A DNA stretch of 59,802 bases from NCBI GenBank assembly GCA_964490975.1, contig CAZBEQ010000020.1, positions 1-59,802 on the forward strand, written 5' to 3'. The stretch comes from DTU013 sp964490975. Lineage in GTDB: Bacteria; Bacillota; Clostridia; Acetivibrionales; DTU013. The position numbers and the translations under genes are program-made. Shown piece by piece: positions 43,318 to 52,517 of the stretch (position 1 is its first letter; each line of letters begins with the position of its first letter). Below the pieces are notes generated by a model, which made no database searches, was not told where the DNA came from, and was given only the letters and a program-made list of their open reading frames with translations.

Positions 43318-43956
43318 TTGGAGGATAATTACAAGCATCCAGCCGATGAAAAAAAGGTACGGTTCAGATCATCGATGGCTGCCGGTTCCAAAAGGAAGAA
43401 TATTGTTTGGGTCCTGACAATAACATTCGTGTCTTTTTTTATATCGGCTGTGTTGACTGCTGCATCCTCTGAGGTTTTGAAAGAAGCCGATATTTTAACT
43501 TCATTTCTTGTCATTTTGATTATAATTTTCATAAATATCATATTCGATATAATAGGAACTGCCGTTACAGCAGCTGAAGAGGCGCCTTTTCATGCAATGG
43601 CCTCCAGAAAGCTATATGGCGCAAAACAGTCTATTAAGCTTATCAGAAATGCAGACAAGGTTTCAAATGTCTGTAATGACGTCGTGGGTGATATTTGCGG
43701 TATTATAAGCGGTGCGGCAGGAGCCTACATCATTTTCAGGATCATTGGGTCCAGAGAGACTGTATCGATTATAGAGCTTTCGGTCACAGGTATGATAACA
43801 GCACTTACTGTAGGTGGTAAAGCGCTTGGAAAAAATATTGCACTTCGCAATAGTAATTATATAATATATAAGGTTAGTATAATTATTAGATTCTTTTTGG
43901 ACAAAATTCTATTTTTCAGAAGAAAAAGGAAAGTAAACAATGGCAGAAAAAGATAA
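43318..43956 (+). CDS. oapA: OLE-associated membrane protein OapA
   Basis: A 212-residue protein with a hydrophilic, basic N-terminus and about four membrane helices (IVWVLTITFVSFFISAVL; FLVILIIIFINIIFDII; ICGIISGAAGAYIIFRI; and a C-terminal pair of hydrophobic stretches), ending in a strongly basic tail (RRKRKVNNGRKR). Acidic residues sit inside or beside the helices (FDIIGTAVTAAEE, NDVVGDICG), as in OapA and the related DUF21/CNNM-type metal transporters. OapA binds OLE RNA and places it at the membrane. The TTG at 43318 is 7 nt from GGAGGAG (43304-43310). It overlaps dxs by 17 bp, so the two are coupled. Calling it OapA relies on its position after OLE plus topology. Confidence 0.85.
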   Translation: MEDNYKHPADEKKVRFRSSMAAGSKRKNIVWVLTITFVSFFISAVLTAASSEVLKEADILTSFLVILIIIFINIIFDIIGTAVTAAEEAPFHAMASRKLYGAKQSIKLIRNADKVSNVCNDVVGDICGIISGAAGAYIIFRIIGSRETVSIIELSVTGMITALTVGGKALGKNIALRNSNYIIYKVSIIIRFFLDKILFFRRKRKVNNGRKR

Positions 43957-45826
43957 AACAAAGAATTTGCTTGATAATGTAAAATCGCCCGAAGATATAA
44001 GGAAACTTAATTTAGCTGAACTGAGATCATTAGCTGATGAAATAAGAAGTTTTCTTATTGAAAAAGTATCTGTGACAGGAGGCCATCTGGCATCAAACCT
44101 TGGAGTTGTTGAGCTTACGCTGGCATTGCACATAGTTTTCAATACACCCCGTGATAAGATAATATGGGATGTTGGGCATCAGTCGTATGTCCATAAAATC
44201 ATTACAGGACGTAAGGATCGGTTCGGGACACTACGCCAGTTTGAAGGATTATCGGGATTTCCGAAGGGTTCTGAAAGTGAATATGACTGCTTTGATACAG
44301 GGCATAGCAGTACATCGATTTCTGCGGCGCTGGGTTATGCAAAAGCACGCGACATGCTGCACGAGGACTATGCAGTTGCCGCTGTGATAGGTGACGGAGC
44401 TTTGACAGGTGGCATGGCCTTTGAAGCACTGAATGATGCGGGACGTTCTCCAAACAATTTGATCATTATTCTCAATGACAACGGGATGTCAATAAGTAAA
44501 AACGTCGGCGGATTTTCTCGGTATCTTAGTAAAATAAGGACACAGCCTTTTTACTATAAAGCAAAGGAAGACTTTGACATATTCCTTCACAAGCTCCCCG
44601 GAATAGGGAAAAAAGCAGCGAAGGCATTAAAAAGGGCAAAGGGTACTATTAAATATATTGTTATGCCAGGCATGCTTTTCGAAGAAATAGGGCTGAAGTA
44701 TCTTGGACCAATAGATGGACACGACATAGGAGAGCTTACAAAGGTGCTTTCAAATGCAAAAGGTATGAAAGGCCCTGTATTGATACATGTTCTCACACAG
44801 AAAGGGAAAGGATATCAATTTGCAGAGAATAAACCACAGCAATTTCATGGCATTTCACCTTTTGAAATAGAGACGGGCGAAGTAAAAGTGAGCAACGGTC
44901 CTACCTATTCGGATGTTTTTGGGGAAAGGATCGCAGAGCTGGCAGCCACAGAACCAAAGCTTGCCGCGATAACTGCAGCAATGCCGCTTGGGACCGGATT
45001 GGACAAATTTTCTCATATGTATCCCCAGAGGTTCTTTGATGTTGGAATTGCCGAACAGCATGCCGTAACATTTGCAGCAGGGCTTGCAAAGTCAGGGATA
45101 AAGCCTGTTGTAGCAATTTACTCTACATTTCTGCAGCGATCCTATGATCAGATCATACATGATGTTGCTTTGCAAAACCTTCATGTTGTTTTTGCTATTG
45201 ACAGGGCCGGTCTTATCGGAGATGACGGAGAAACGCATCAGGGCTTATATGACCTGTCATATCTGAGCCATATACCAAATCTAACAATAGTTGCGCCATC
45301 TGATTATGATGAATTTAGCCATATGATTGATTATTGTATTCTACAACACAATGGGCCTATTGCAATACGATACCCCCGAGGAACCGGGAAGGATTTGCTT
45401 TCTCAGCCGGTTCCGATCAAGTACGCCAAAGGGGTCAGACTGATAACAGGCAATGATATAACAATAGTAGCTGTTGGCAAAATGGTTGAAGTTGCGCTTC
45501 AGGCTGCGGAATTACTGCTTAAAAATGGTATAAATGCAGAAGTCATAAATGCAAGATTCATTAAACCACTCGACTCCAGACTGATATTGGAAAGCGCAGC
45601 AAAGACACGCGTTTTAGCGACAATAGAGGATAACTGTATCAATGGAGGCTTTGGCAGCAGTGTACTGGAGCTTCTGAATGAAAACGGTTATATGATAAAA
45701 ACTAAAGTTTTTGGTTTCCCTGATATACCGATAACACAAGGCGCCAGAAACATATTATATGAAAAATTCGGGCTGGATGCGGATTCTATAGCTCATGAAA
45801 TAGTAAAAATGCTTAGAAGAAAATAA
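43940..45826 (+). CDS. dxs: 1-deoxy-D-xylulose-5-phosphate synthase
   Basis: Thiamine-diphosphate enzyme opening the MEP isoprenoid pathway; 628 residues. TPP motif GDGALTGGMAFEALNDAG (about residue 151) to NDNGMSIS, the conserved HQSYVHKIITGRKD near the N-terminus, transketolase pyrimidine domain with VGIAEQHAVTFAAGLA and DRAGLIGDDGETHQG. AGGA at 43927-43930 precedes the ATG, which lies inside oapA. Followed by tlyA, nadK, argR and recN, the usual Firmicute order. Confidence 0.97.
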   Translation: MAEKDKTKNLLDNVKSPEDIRKLNLAELRSLADEIRSFLIEKVSVTGGHLASNLGVVELTLALHIVFNTPRDKIIWDVGHQSYVHKIITGRKDRFGTLRQFEGLSGFPKGSESEYDCFDTGHSSTSISAALGYAKARDMLHEDYAVAAVIGDGALTGGMAFEALNDAGRSPNNLIIILNDNGMSISKNVGGFSRYLSKIRTQPFYYKAKEDFDIFLHKLPGIGKKAAKALKRAKGTIKYIVMPGMLFEEIGLKYLGPIDGHDIGELTKVLSNAKGMKGPVLIHVLTQKGKGYQFAENKPQQFHGISPFEIETGEVKVSNGPTYSDVFGERIAELAATEPKLAAITAAMPLGTGLDKFSHMYPQRFFDVGIAEQHAVTFAAGLAKSGIKPVVAIYSTFLQRSYDQIIHDVALQNLHVVFAIDRAGLIGDDGETHQGLYDLSYLSHIPNLTIVAPSDYDEFSHMIDYCILQHNGPIAIRYPRGTGKDLLSQPVPIKYAKGVRLITGNDITIVAVGKMVEVALQAAELLLKNGINAEVINARFIKPLDSRLILESAAKTRVLATIEDNCINGGFGSSVLELLNENGYMIKTKVFGFPDIPITQGARNILYEKFGLDADSIAHEIVKMLRRK

Positions 45827-45847
45827 AGCATTACGGGAGGTTTTGGA

Positions 45848-46660
45848 TTGGAGAAAGAAAGGCTTGATGTCCTGCTTGTGCAAAAGGGACTGTGTGAGAG
45901 CCGTGAAAAGGCTAAGAGCTCTATAATGGCCGGAGTTGTATATGTAAACGGAGAACGCGCTGATAAGCCGGGAAGCAATTATCCGACTGATGCAGATGTA
46001 CAATTGAAGGAGAACCTGAATCCATATGTAAGCAGGGGCGGATTGAAGCTTGACAAGGCTGTTCGATATTTTAACATAGCTCTCAATGGAAAAACCTCTC
46101 TGGATATAGGGGCATCTACCGGAGGCTTCACGGATTGTATGCTCAAAAACGGCGCAGTCAAAGTGGCTGCTGTAGATGTTGGCTATGGGCAGCTGGCATG
46201 GGTTTTGAGAAATGACGAAAGAGTGCTCAATATGGAGAGGACGAATATTCGTTATGTGAAGCCGGAGGATATAGGTTTTTCTGCTGATTTTGCATCTATA
46301 GATGTATCGTTCATTTCTCTAAAAAAGGTTCTGCTTCCCGTATCAGCCTTGCTTAAGCCGGGACAGGGCGAAGTCATTTGCCTTATAAAGCCCCAGTTCG
46401 AAGCGGGACGTGAAAAGGTAGGAAAGCATGGAGTTGTAAGAGACATGGGGGTCCACCATCAGGTTGTAGAGGAAGTGGTGACATATGCCCTGGAGATTGG
46501 ATTTTTCTTTAAAGGGATTACATATTCACCTATAAAAGGTCCTGAAGGAAATATTGAATACTTGTGCTATCTGTCGCTTAATAATGGTTTGTCGGATATG
46601 AAGGAAATATTGTCCGGAATTGCAGAGGCCGTTCAATCCTCCCATTCAGAATTAAACTAG
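45848..46660 (+). CDS. tlyA: TlyA family rRNA 2'-O-methyltransferase (YqxC)
   Basis: A 270-residue protein with an N-terminal S4 RNA-binding domain (RLDVLLVQKGLCESREKAKS ... GVVYVNGER) and an FtsJ-type methyltransferase domain (YVSRGGLKLDKAV, LDIGASTGGFTDCML). Mycobacterial TlyA methylates 16S and 23S rRNA; older names call it a hemolysin, which is misleading. The start is a TTG at 45848, 7 nt from GGGAGG. Confidence 0.94.
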   Translation: MEKERLDVLLVQKGLCESREKAKSSIMAGVVYVNGERADKPGSNYPTDADVQLKENLNPYVSRGGLKLDKAVRYFNIALNGKTSLDIGASTGGFTDCMLKNGAVKVAAVDVGYGQLAWVLRNDERVLNMERTNIRYVKPEDIGFSADFASIDVSFISLKKVLLPVSALLKPGQGEVICLIKPQFEAGREKVGKHGVVRDMGVHHQVVEEVVTYALEIGFFFKGITYSPIKGPEGNIEYLCYLSLNNGLSDMKEILSGIAEAVQSSHSELN

Positions 46661-46741
46661 TAAATGTTTTCTTTATAAAGTATAATGTAAGGGGTCTTCT
46701 CTTGAAAGCTAGGGAGCAGACGCAATACTTTGGAGGTATTG

Positions 46742-47626
46742 ATGTTAAAGATAGGCATAATAACAAATTGCGATAAGGACATAGACTATACATATACAAG
46801 ACTTTTGGCAGACAGCATTATAAAGCGAGGCGGCAGCGCTCTTGTGTCAGATACTCTTGCTGAAGCTTCAGGTACCGGTACACCCTGTGGCAGCGAAGAT
46901 GATATGCTTAATTGCTGCGATTTGTTAGTATGCCTTGGCGGTGACGGAACACTGCTAAAGGCAGCGCGCAGGATATATGACAAAGATCTTCCTATAATGG
47001 GCATAAACCTTGGAAATCTTGGTTTTCTTACCGAAGTTGATAGAAACAACATTGATACGGCTATAGGACAGCTTTTTGAAGGAAATTATCATATAGAAAA
47101 AAGGATGATGCTTGAAGCCGCCATTTTCAAAAATAACAGCAGAACAATAACGGATATTGCGCTGAACGATGTAGTAATAACCAGGGGAGCGACAGCGAGG
47201 ATATTGTATTTGAAAGCATACATAAATGATATGTTTGTGGATACCTTTCCTGGTGACGGTCTGATAATATCAAGTCCGACAGGATCCACAGCCTATTCGC
47301 TGTCAGCAGGAGGGCCGATCGTGGAACCTGATACGGATTTAATGGTAGTTACACCTATTTGTCCGCATATACTTTATTCCAGATCCTTTATCACAAAATC
47401 TGAAAGTGTGGTTAGAGCTGTCGTGGATGTGGGATCAATAAATGGAGCAATAGTTTCTCTTGACGGACAGGAAGGTCATGAAATGGTTGCCGGAGATAAA
47501 GTAGAGGTTAGAAAATCACAATACTCGATCAAGCTTGTAAAAATGAATACTCTTAACTTTTTTAACATACTGAGAACAAAAATTTATTATAGAGGAGAGA
47601 GCCTGAAAAAAGATGAAATACAGTAG
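46742..47626 (+). CDS. nadK: NAD kinase
   Basis: Phosphorylates NAD to NADP; about 294 residues. GGDGTLLKAAR carries the GGDG motif, NLGNLGFLTEVD follows, then LNDVVITRG and SPTGSTAYSLSAGGP. ATG 46742 is 5 nt from GGAGGT. It overlaps argR by 14 bp. Confidence 0.96.
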   Translation: MLKIGIITNCDKDIDYTYTRLLADSIIKRGGSALVSDTLAEASGTGTPCGSEDDMLNCCDLLVCLGGDGTLLKAARRIYDKDLPIMGINLGNLGFLTEVDRNNIDTAIGQLFEGNYHIEKRMMLEAAIFKNNSRTITDIALNDVVITRGATARILYLKAYINDMFVDTFPGDGLIISSPTGSTAYSLSAGGPIVEPDTDLMVVTPICPHILYSRSFITKSESVVRAVVDVGSINGAIVSLDGQEGHEMVAGDKVEVRKSQYSIKLVKMNTLNFFNILRTKIYYRGESLKKDEIQ

Positions 47627-48062
47627 ACACGCAAAAATACTGGAACTGATAGATAAATATCAAATCGAGACCCAAGAGGAGCTTGCAGAAAAACTCAAGG
47701 AACACGGTATGGATGTTACGCAGGCTACTGTATCCAGGGATATAAAGGAACTAAGACTTGTAAAAACTATGGTGGACAGTGAGCACTACAAGTATTCTTC
47801 TATATCCCAAGGTGACAATAATATCTCAAATAAACTGCTCACAGTTCTCACTGAGTCCTTTGTAAGCTGCGATTATGCAAATAATATAGTAGTTGTGAAG
47901 ACATTGCCAGGTATGGCGCAGGCATCTGCTTCAGCAATGGATGCTCTCAAATGGGTCGATATCGTTGGAACGATTGCAGGAGACGATACGATAATAGTTG
48001 TATGCAGAGCAGAAAAAATTGCAGAGGAACTTGTTAACAAGCTTAATAAAATGATCAGGTAA
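47613..48062 (+). CDS. argR: Arginine repressor ArgR/AhrC
   Basis: A 149-residue regulator: N-terminal winged HTH (ILELIDKYQIETQEELAEKL, TQATVSRDIKELRLVK) and C-terminal hexamerisation/arginine-binding domain (VVKTLPGMAQASASAMDAL, GTIAGDDTIIVVCR with the conserved GDDT). Clostridia keep argR in this dxs-tlyA-nadK-argR-recN block rather than with arginine genes. Confidence 0.96.
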   Translation: MKYSRHAKILELIDKYQIETQEELAEKLKEHGMDVTQATVSRDIKELRLVKTMVDSEHYKYSSISQGDNNISNKLLTVLTESFVSCDYANNIVVVKTLPGMAQASASAMDALKWVDIVGTIAGDDTIIVVCRAEKIAEELVNKLNKMIR

Positions 48063-48090
48063 ATAAATTGTAATGATATTAGGAGGCAAT

Positions 48091-49806
48091 ATGCTTTTGC
48101 AGCTTGATATTCATGATGTTGCGTTAATAGAAGATGTCAGCATTGAATTGGGAAGTGGTCTGAATATTTTGACCGGAGAAACAGGCGCAGGAAAATCGAT
48201 AATAATTGATTCTATAAATGCCGTGCTTGGTGACAGAGTGTCAAAGGAAATTATAAGGACCGGTTCAGATAAAGCCCTTGTCGAGGCTGTATTCTGGACA
48301 GATGCCGCTGCGATGAGGGATGTAATGAACGATATGGGGATGGAACCGGAAGAAGATGGTACACTTATATTGTCCAGAGAAATAACTCAATCCGGACGAA
48401 ATACCTGCAGGGTAAACGGGAAAATGGTAGCTGCATCCTTTATGAAGGCGATAGGAGAGCGGCTCATAGACATACACGGTCAGCACGATAATCAATCACT
48501 GCTGAAAACTGAATATCACATAGAGCTTCTTGATGCATTTGCGGGCAGCGATATGTTGGATCTAAAGCATGAATACTCAGAGCTTCTGGACAGGCACAGG
48601 GATGTAAAGTCAAGGCTGAAGGAGCTTTCAGGGGATCTTGGCGAGCGGGAACGTAAAATGGATCTATTAAGATTTCAAATCGACGAGATCAAAAAAGCCA
48701 GACTAAAGCCTGATGAAGAGGAATATCTAAACAAGGAAAGACTATTACTGAACAATTCAGAGAAAATAGCAGGTTCGCTTTCACAGGTGCATGACCTTCT
48801 TATAGCAGGTGAAGAAGCAGGCAGACCTGCCATTGATTCATTGCAGGAAGCCTTGACAAACCTTGGCTCAATAGTAAGGCTTGATAATAAGTATGATGAC
48901 ATGTATAAAAGGCTTCAGGATATTATCTATCAGTTGGATGATCTTTCTTCTGATGTGAGAAAGGACAGAGAGAATATAGAATATGATCCGCAGCGCCTTG
49001 AATGGATAGGAGAACGCCTTGATCTCATATACAAGCTCAAAAGAAAATATGGAACGGGAATAGCTGAGATTTTACGGTTCTGTGAAAATGCAGAAAGACA
49101 ACTTAATGAAATTCAAAAGAGCGAAGAGATAACAAAGTCATTGATTGAAAGGCTGACATTAGTAGAGAATCAATTATACATGACTGCATACAAATTAAAT
49201 GCTGAAAGATCAAGGGCTGCTGCAGTACTCGAAAGCAGGATCGGTCAGCAATTAGATGAATTGGAAATGAAGAAGGCGCAATTCAAGGTGGATATACAGT
49301 TTGATACGGCTTCAGCAACCCCATCAGGAAGAAAATATGCGCAAAACGGGCTTGACCGGGTGGAATTCCTCATATCTCCAAACGCTGGCGAACCATTGAA
49401 GCCATTGGCTAAAATAGCTTCCGGCGGTGAAATGTCGAGAGTTATGCTAGCTATCAAAACTATACTTGCAGAGGTAGACAGCATGCCTACGATGATATTT
49501 GATGAGATAGACACGGGCATCAGCGGTAAGGCTGCGCAGAGAGTAGGCGAGAAGCTCTCATATATTTCAGGGCAACATCAGGTGCTGTGTGTGACGCATC
49601 AGGCTCAGATAGCATGTATGGCCGACCGAAATTATCTCATTGAAAAAATCACCGAAAACAATAGCACACGAACAATTGTATCAAAACTTGAAGTAGATGA
49701 TAAAATTAAGGAAATTGCACGACTTATTGGCGGTGAGACAACTGAAACCTCACTGAAATATGCCGCAGAATTGATAAAAAACGCAAAAAATCATAGAATA
49801 GCCTGA
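48091..49806 (+). CDS. recN: DNA repair protein RecN
   Basis: SMC-like ATPase that binds DNA ends early in double-strand break repair; 571 residues. Walker A GETGAGKSIIIDSINAVLG, HGQHDNQSLL, a central coiled coil (about 155-400), signature KIASGGEMSRVMLAIK, Walker B MIFDEIDTGISG and the CVTHQAQIA H-loop. ATG 48091 is 4 nt from AGGAGG; an upstream ATG at 48073 is not needed. Confidence 0.97.
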   Translation: MLLQLDIHDVALIEDVSIELGSGLNILTGETGAGKSIIIDSINAVLGDRVSKEIIRTGSDKALVEAVFWTDAAAMRDVMNDMGMEPEEDGTLILSREITQSGRNTCRVNGKMVAASFMKAIGERLIDIHGQHDNQSLLKTEYHIELLDAFAGSDMLDLKHEYSELLDRHRDVKSRLKELSGDLGERERKMDLLRFQIDEIKKARLKPDEEEYLNKERLLLNNSEKIAGSLSQVHDLLIAGEEAGRPAIDSLQEALTNLGSIVRLDNKYDDMYKRLQDIIYQLDDLSSDVRKDRENIEYDPQRLEWIGERLDLIYKLKRKYGTGIAEILRFCENAERQLNEIQKSEEITKSLIERLTLVENQLYMTAYKLNAERSRAAAVLESRIGQQLDELEMKKAQFKVDIQFDTASATPSGRKYAQNGLDRVEFLISPNAGEPLKPLAKIASGGEMSRVMLAIKTILAEVDSMPTMIFDEIDTGISGKAAQRVGEKLSYISGQHQVLCVTHQAQIACMADRNYLIEKITENNSTRTIVSKLEVDDKIKEIARLIGGETTETSLKYAAELIKNAKNHRIA

Positions 49807-49827
49807 CAATCCAGCCACATTAATTAA

Positions 49828-49860
49828 AATCCGGTTTAAATGCCGGATTCTTTTATTATT
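49828..49860 (+). terminator. Terminator after recN
   Basis: AATCCGG (49828-49834) pairs with CCGGATT (49843-49849), followed by a T-rich tail with interspersed A. It separates the housekeeping run from spoIVB. Confidence 0.82.
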
Positions 49861-49880
49861 TTATTCTTTTTTACCTCCTG

Positions 49881-49906
49881 TTCATTTATTTGTTTGAATA
49901 AATGAA
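49881..49906. promoter_or_regulatory. Perfect 10-bp inverted repeat upstream of spoIVB
   Basis: TTCATTTATT (49881-49890) and AATAAATGAA (49897-49906) are perfect inverted arms around a 6-nt loop, 38 bp before the spoIVB start codon. The right arm region also contains TGAATA, similar to a forespore sigma-F/G -35 element, but no convincing -10 box follows. It may be a dimeric regulator site. Confidence 0.5.
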
Positions 49907-49943
49907 TTTGCAAAAGGTTAACTTACTTGCAGGAGGTTGAACA

Positions 49944-51230
49944 ATGAGAAAAACTACATTTATTAAAAAGGCGCTTGTCGTTTTAATAGTATCTGCTCTT
50001 ACTGTCATCTGTGTATCATATATCAAGGTCATTTTGACCGTGCCAGGTGATATGGTTCTGATTGAAGGAGAAGAATACTCCTATAATATAGACAGTCTGT
50101 TCCCGATAAGTATCAAAGCTGATACGGAAGGTATACTCAGGATCAACGGTAGAAATTTTGAATCTCCTTATAAGCATGTTGGCATTTCAAAGCCTGTATC
50201 CTTGAGCTCGGACAAGGATGGAAGCCTAAAGCTCAATGTGAAGTTTTTTGGTGTTCTTCCGGTAAAAACTGTCAATGTGGATGTGGTTTCCAATAAAAAC
50301 CTAATTGCATGTGGCAACACAGTAGGTGTAAAACTCAAGCTTGACGGTATACTTGTTATAGGTATATCTGATGTTTTATCAAATGATCAGAAAATAGTTC
50401 CTGTGAGGAACACAGGCATAAAGCCTGGCAATGTTATAACAAGAATAAATGATGAGAATGTTGTAAGTATTGAGGATCTTGTTGATGTTATTGAAAATAA
50501 CGGTGGGAAGCCTCTGAAAATAAACTTCAGGTCAGGCAATGTAATCCAGGAAGCAATGGTATCACCTGTAAAATCCTCAGAGGATGATAAGTATCATATA
50601 GGATTATGGGTAAGAGACAGTACGGCCGGAATAGGCACTTTGACCTTCTACGACGAAAAAACCGGCAGATTCGGCGCTTTGGGACATGGAATAACAGATA
50701 TAGATACTGGTACACTGATGGCAGTTAAATCAGGAGAAATTCTGGAATCAAATATACTGGGAGTTAAAATGGGCAAATCAGGCATACCGGGCGAACTTAA
50801 AGGCATATTTACCGAGGGTACAAAACTGGGCACTATACAGACAAATACCGAGATTGGTATATATGGGAAGCTTGATAAGCTTGCGGTGCAGAGGATAGAG
50901 GGGAAGGTATATCCTGTCGGTGTCAGAGCGGAGATAACTGAGGGCCCGGCAACAATTCTTTCAAATATTGACGGAAAAAAAATCGAAGAATTTTGTATAT
51001 TAGTCCAAAGAGTATCCAGACAAAATCTAAATGGGTCAAAAGGCATGATAATAAAAATAACAGATGAGCGTCTTCTCAATACAACAGGTGGAATAGTACA
51101 GGGAATGTCGGGAAGTCCAATCATACAGAATGGTAAAATCATCGGAGCAGTAACACATGTATTGGTAAATGACCCGACAAGAGGCTATGGGATTTTTATT
51201 GAAGCAATGTTAAGAAATACATTGTTATAA
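49944..51230 (+). CDS. spoIVB: SpoIVB serine peptidase
   Basis: Forespore-made S55 protease that signals to the mother cell by cleaving SpoIVFA, releasing pro-sigma-K processing; 428 residues. N-terminal membrane anchor (ALVVLIVSALTVICVSYIKV), PDZ domain about residues 115-205 (KPGNVITRINDENVVSIEDL), and the protease domain with GALGHGITD (catalytic His about 248) and GIVQGMSGSPI (catalytic Ser about 389). AGGAGGTT precedes the ATG. It lies just before spo0A, the conserved order recN-spoIVB-spo0A. Confidence 0.96.
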   Translation: MRKTTFIKKALVVLIVSALTVICVSYIKVILTVPGDMVLIEGEEYSYNIDSLFPISIKADTEGILRINGRNFESPYKHVGISKPVSLSSDKDGSLKLNVKFFGVLPVKTVNVDVVSNKNLIACGNTVGVKLKLDGILVIGISDVLSNDQKIVPVRNTGIKPGNVITRINDENVVSIEDLVDVIENNGGKPLKINFRSGNVIQEAMVSPVKSSEDDKYHIGLWVRDSTAGIGTLTFYDEKTGRFGALGHGITDIDTGTLMAVKSGEILESNILGVKMGKSGIPGELKGIFTEGTKLGTIQTNTEIGIYGKLDKLAVQRIEGKVYPVGVRAEITEGPATILSNIDGKKIEEFCILVQRVSRQNLNGSKGMIIKITDERLLNTTGGIVQGMSGSPIIQNGKIIGAVTHVLVNDPTRGYGIFIEAMLRNTLL

Positions 51231-51342
51231 CGAGGTGAAAGATGTCCCCCACCTCTATAAGTGGCGGGTACTGATTTGCCTTTCAGATATTTTCTTTCGA
51301 TTAATCGAAAGAAAACGATGTGAGCATATCTCCCACCTCGTT
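51229..51342. repeat. Nested palindrome block
   Basis: Outer arms AACGAGGTG (51229-51237) and CACCTCGTT (51334-51342) flank a perfect 26-nt palindrome at 51290-51315 (TTTTCTTTCGATT and its complement). Two further CCCACCTC words lie inside. The left arm overlaps the last two bases of spoIVB. This resembles a small non-autonomous mobile element, possibly of IS200/IS605-type with hairpin ends, or a structured terminator. Confidence 0.6.
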
Positions 51343-51655
51343 GAACACTTAACAAGGCCGGTCTGTTAGCTTATACATTATAGGCTGGAGACATTGTGGC
51401 CTAGTTGAAGTTACGACTGGAAAAATATAGGAAATAAATGGAAAAATAAGGAAATAGTAAGCCGATAATGCCGTAATCAAAATATGGGTCAAAATGTTAT
51501 AAGTGCCTGAAATAGAGGGTTATAAGGCACATACATATATATGAATAATCATAATATGGAATTGCAGATAAAATAATACTTGATTAAAAGGTAAAAGAAA
51601 AATATAATGAAAGCATCAAATAAACAAAATATGAACGAAATGGAGGGGAAAGTGC
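51231..51655. other. Spacer between spoIVB and spo0A
   Basis: 425 bases with no supported gene apart from a 19-codon frame (51607-51666, ATG to TAA) that overlaps the spo0A start. It begins with the palindromic block 51229-51342. Around 51525-51546, AGGCACA, an 11-base spacer and GAATAAT give a weak sigma-H-like promoter, expected for spo0A. Arms GTGCCT (51503-51508) and AGGCAC (51525-51530) can pair. No exact Spo0A box is visible. Confidence 0.55.
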
Positions 51656-52459
51656 TTGCTGGATAAAAAGATACAAATTGTCATAGCAGATGACAATAAG
51701 GAATTTAGTGACATCCTGTCTGAATATTTGAGCAATCAGGGAGATATTGAAGTAGTAGGCGTAGCCAAGGATGGCAATGAAGCATGCATCCTTATTACCG
51801 AAAAAATGCCTGATATAGCGATATTAGATATTATAATGCCCCATCTTGACGGACTGGGTGTACTCGAGAAAGTTAGAATGATGCCGTTGAAAAAGCGACC
51901 TCTGTTCATCATCCTCTCAGCAGTGGGGCAGGATAAAATTACACAAAGAGCACTTGCTTTAGGAGCCGAATACTACATTGTAAAGCCTTTTGATATGGAT
52001 GTTCTGGTATCACGTATAAGGCAGCTGAAGGATTCAAATCATAGTCCAATCATACGTTCAGATTATATTCCGGATGTCAAAGCCTCATACCGTGCACCGG
52101 TTCAACGCAATCTCGAAGTAGAAGTAACCAATATCATGCATGAGATCGGTGTTCCAGCACACATAAAGGGGTATCAGTATCTACGCGATGCTATTATGAT
52201 GGTAGTAAAAGATCTTGACATCATAAACTCGATCACTAAACAATTATATCCGTCAATAGCACGTGAATACAATACGACGCCCAGCAGAGTGGAAAGGGCA
52301 ATACGACATGCTATCGAAGTTGCCTGGAGCAGAGGACAAGTTGAAACAATTGACGCTCTCTTCGGATATACTGTCAGTATCGGAAAAGGTAAACCAACAA
52401 ATTCAGAATTTATAGCAATGGTTGCTGATAAGCTCCGACTCGAAATGAAAGTCAGTTAA
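51656..52459 (+). CDS. spo0A: Sporulation master regulator Spo0A
   Basis: A 267-residue response regulator that starts sporulation. Receiver: acidic pocket ADDN (12-13), phosphorylation site Asp58 in ILDIIMP, Ser in LSAVG and Lys in IVKPFDMD. C-terminal effector (about 150-267) with the Spo0A-specific EIGVPAHIKGYQYLRDAI and the recognition helix segment TPSRVERAIRHAIEVAWSRG. The start is TTG 51656, 7 nt from GGAGGGG (51642-51648). No Spo0F or Spo0B is nearby; clostridial Spo0A is phosphorylated directly by orphan kinases. Confidence 0.98.
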   Translation: MLDKKIQIVIADDNKEFSDILSEYLSNQGDIEVVGVAKDGNEACILITEKMPDIAILDIIMPHLDGLGVLEKVRMMPLKKRPLFIILSAVGQDKITQRALALGAEYYIVKPFDMDVLVSRIRQLKDSNHSPIIRSDYIPDVKASYRAPVQRNLEVEVTNIMHEIGVPAHIKGYQYLRDAIMMVVKDLDIINSITKQLYPSIAREYNTTPSRVERAIRHAIEVAWSRGQVETIDALFGYTVSIGKGKPTNSEFIAMVADKLRLEMKVS

Positions 52460-52479
52460 ATATATGTAATACTATACAT

Positions 52480-52508
52480 AAACACCACCTTTACTAGGTG
52501 GTGTTTTT
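52480..52508. terminator. Terminator between spo0A and the MerR-type gene
   Basis: A 10-bp stem, AACACCACCT (52481-52490) with AGGTGGTGTT (52496-52505), with a 5-nt loop and following T run. It serves two convergent genes. Confidence 0.9.
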
Positions 52509-52517
52509 ATGTTTTTA

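Noticed and set aside
49895..49925. Sigma-G promoter for spoIVB
   Set aside because: TGAATA fits a -35 element, but the expected -10 at 17-18 bp matches poorly.
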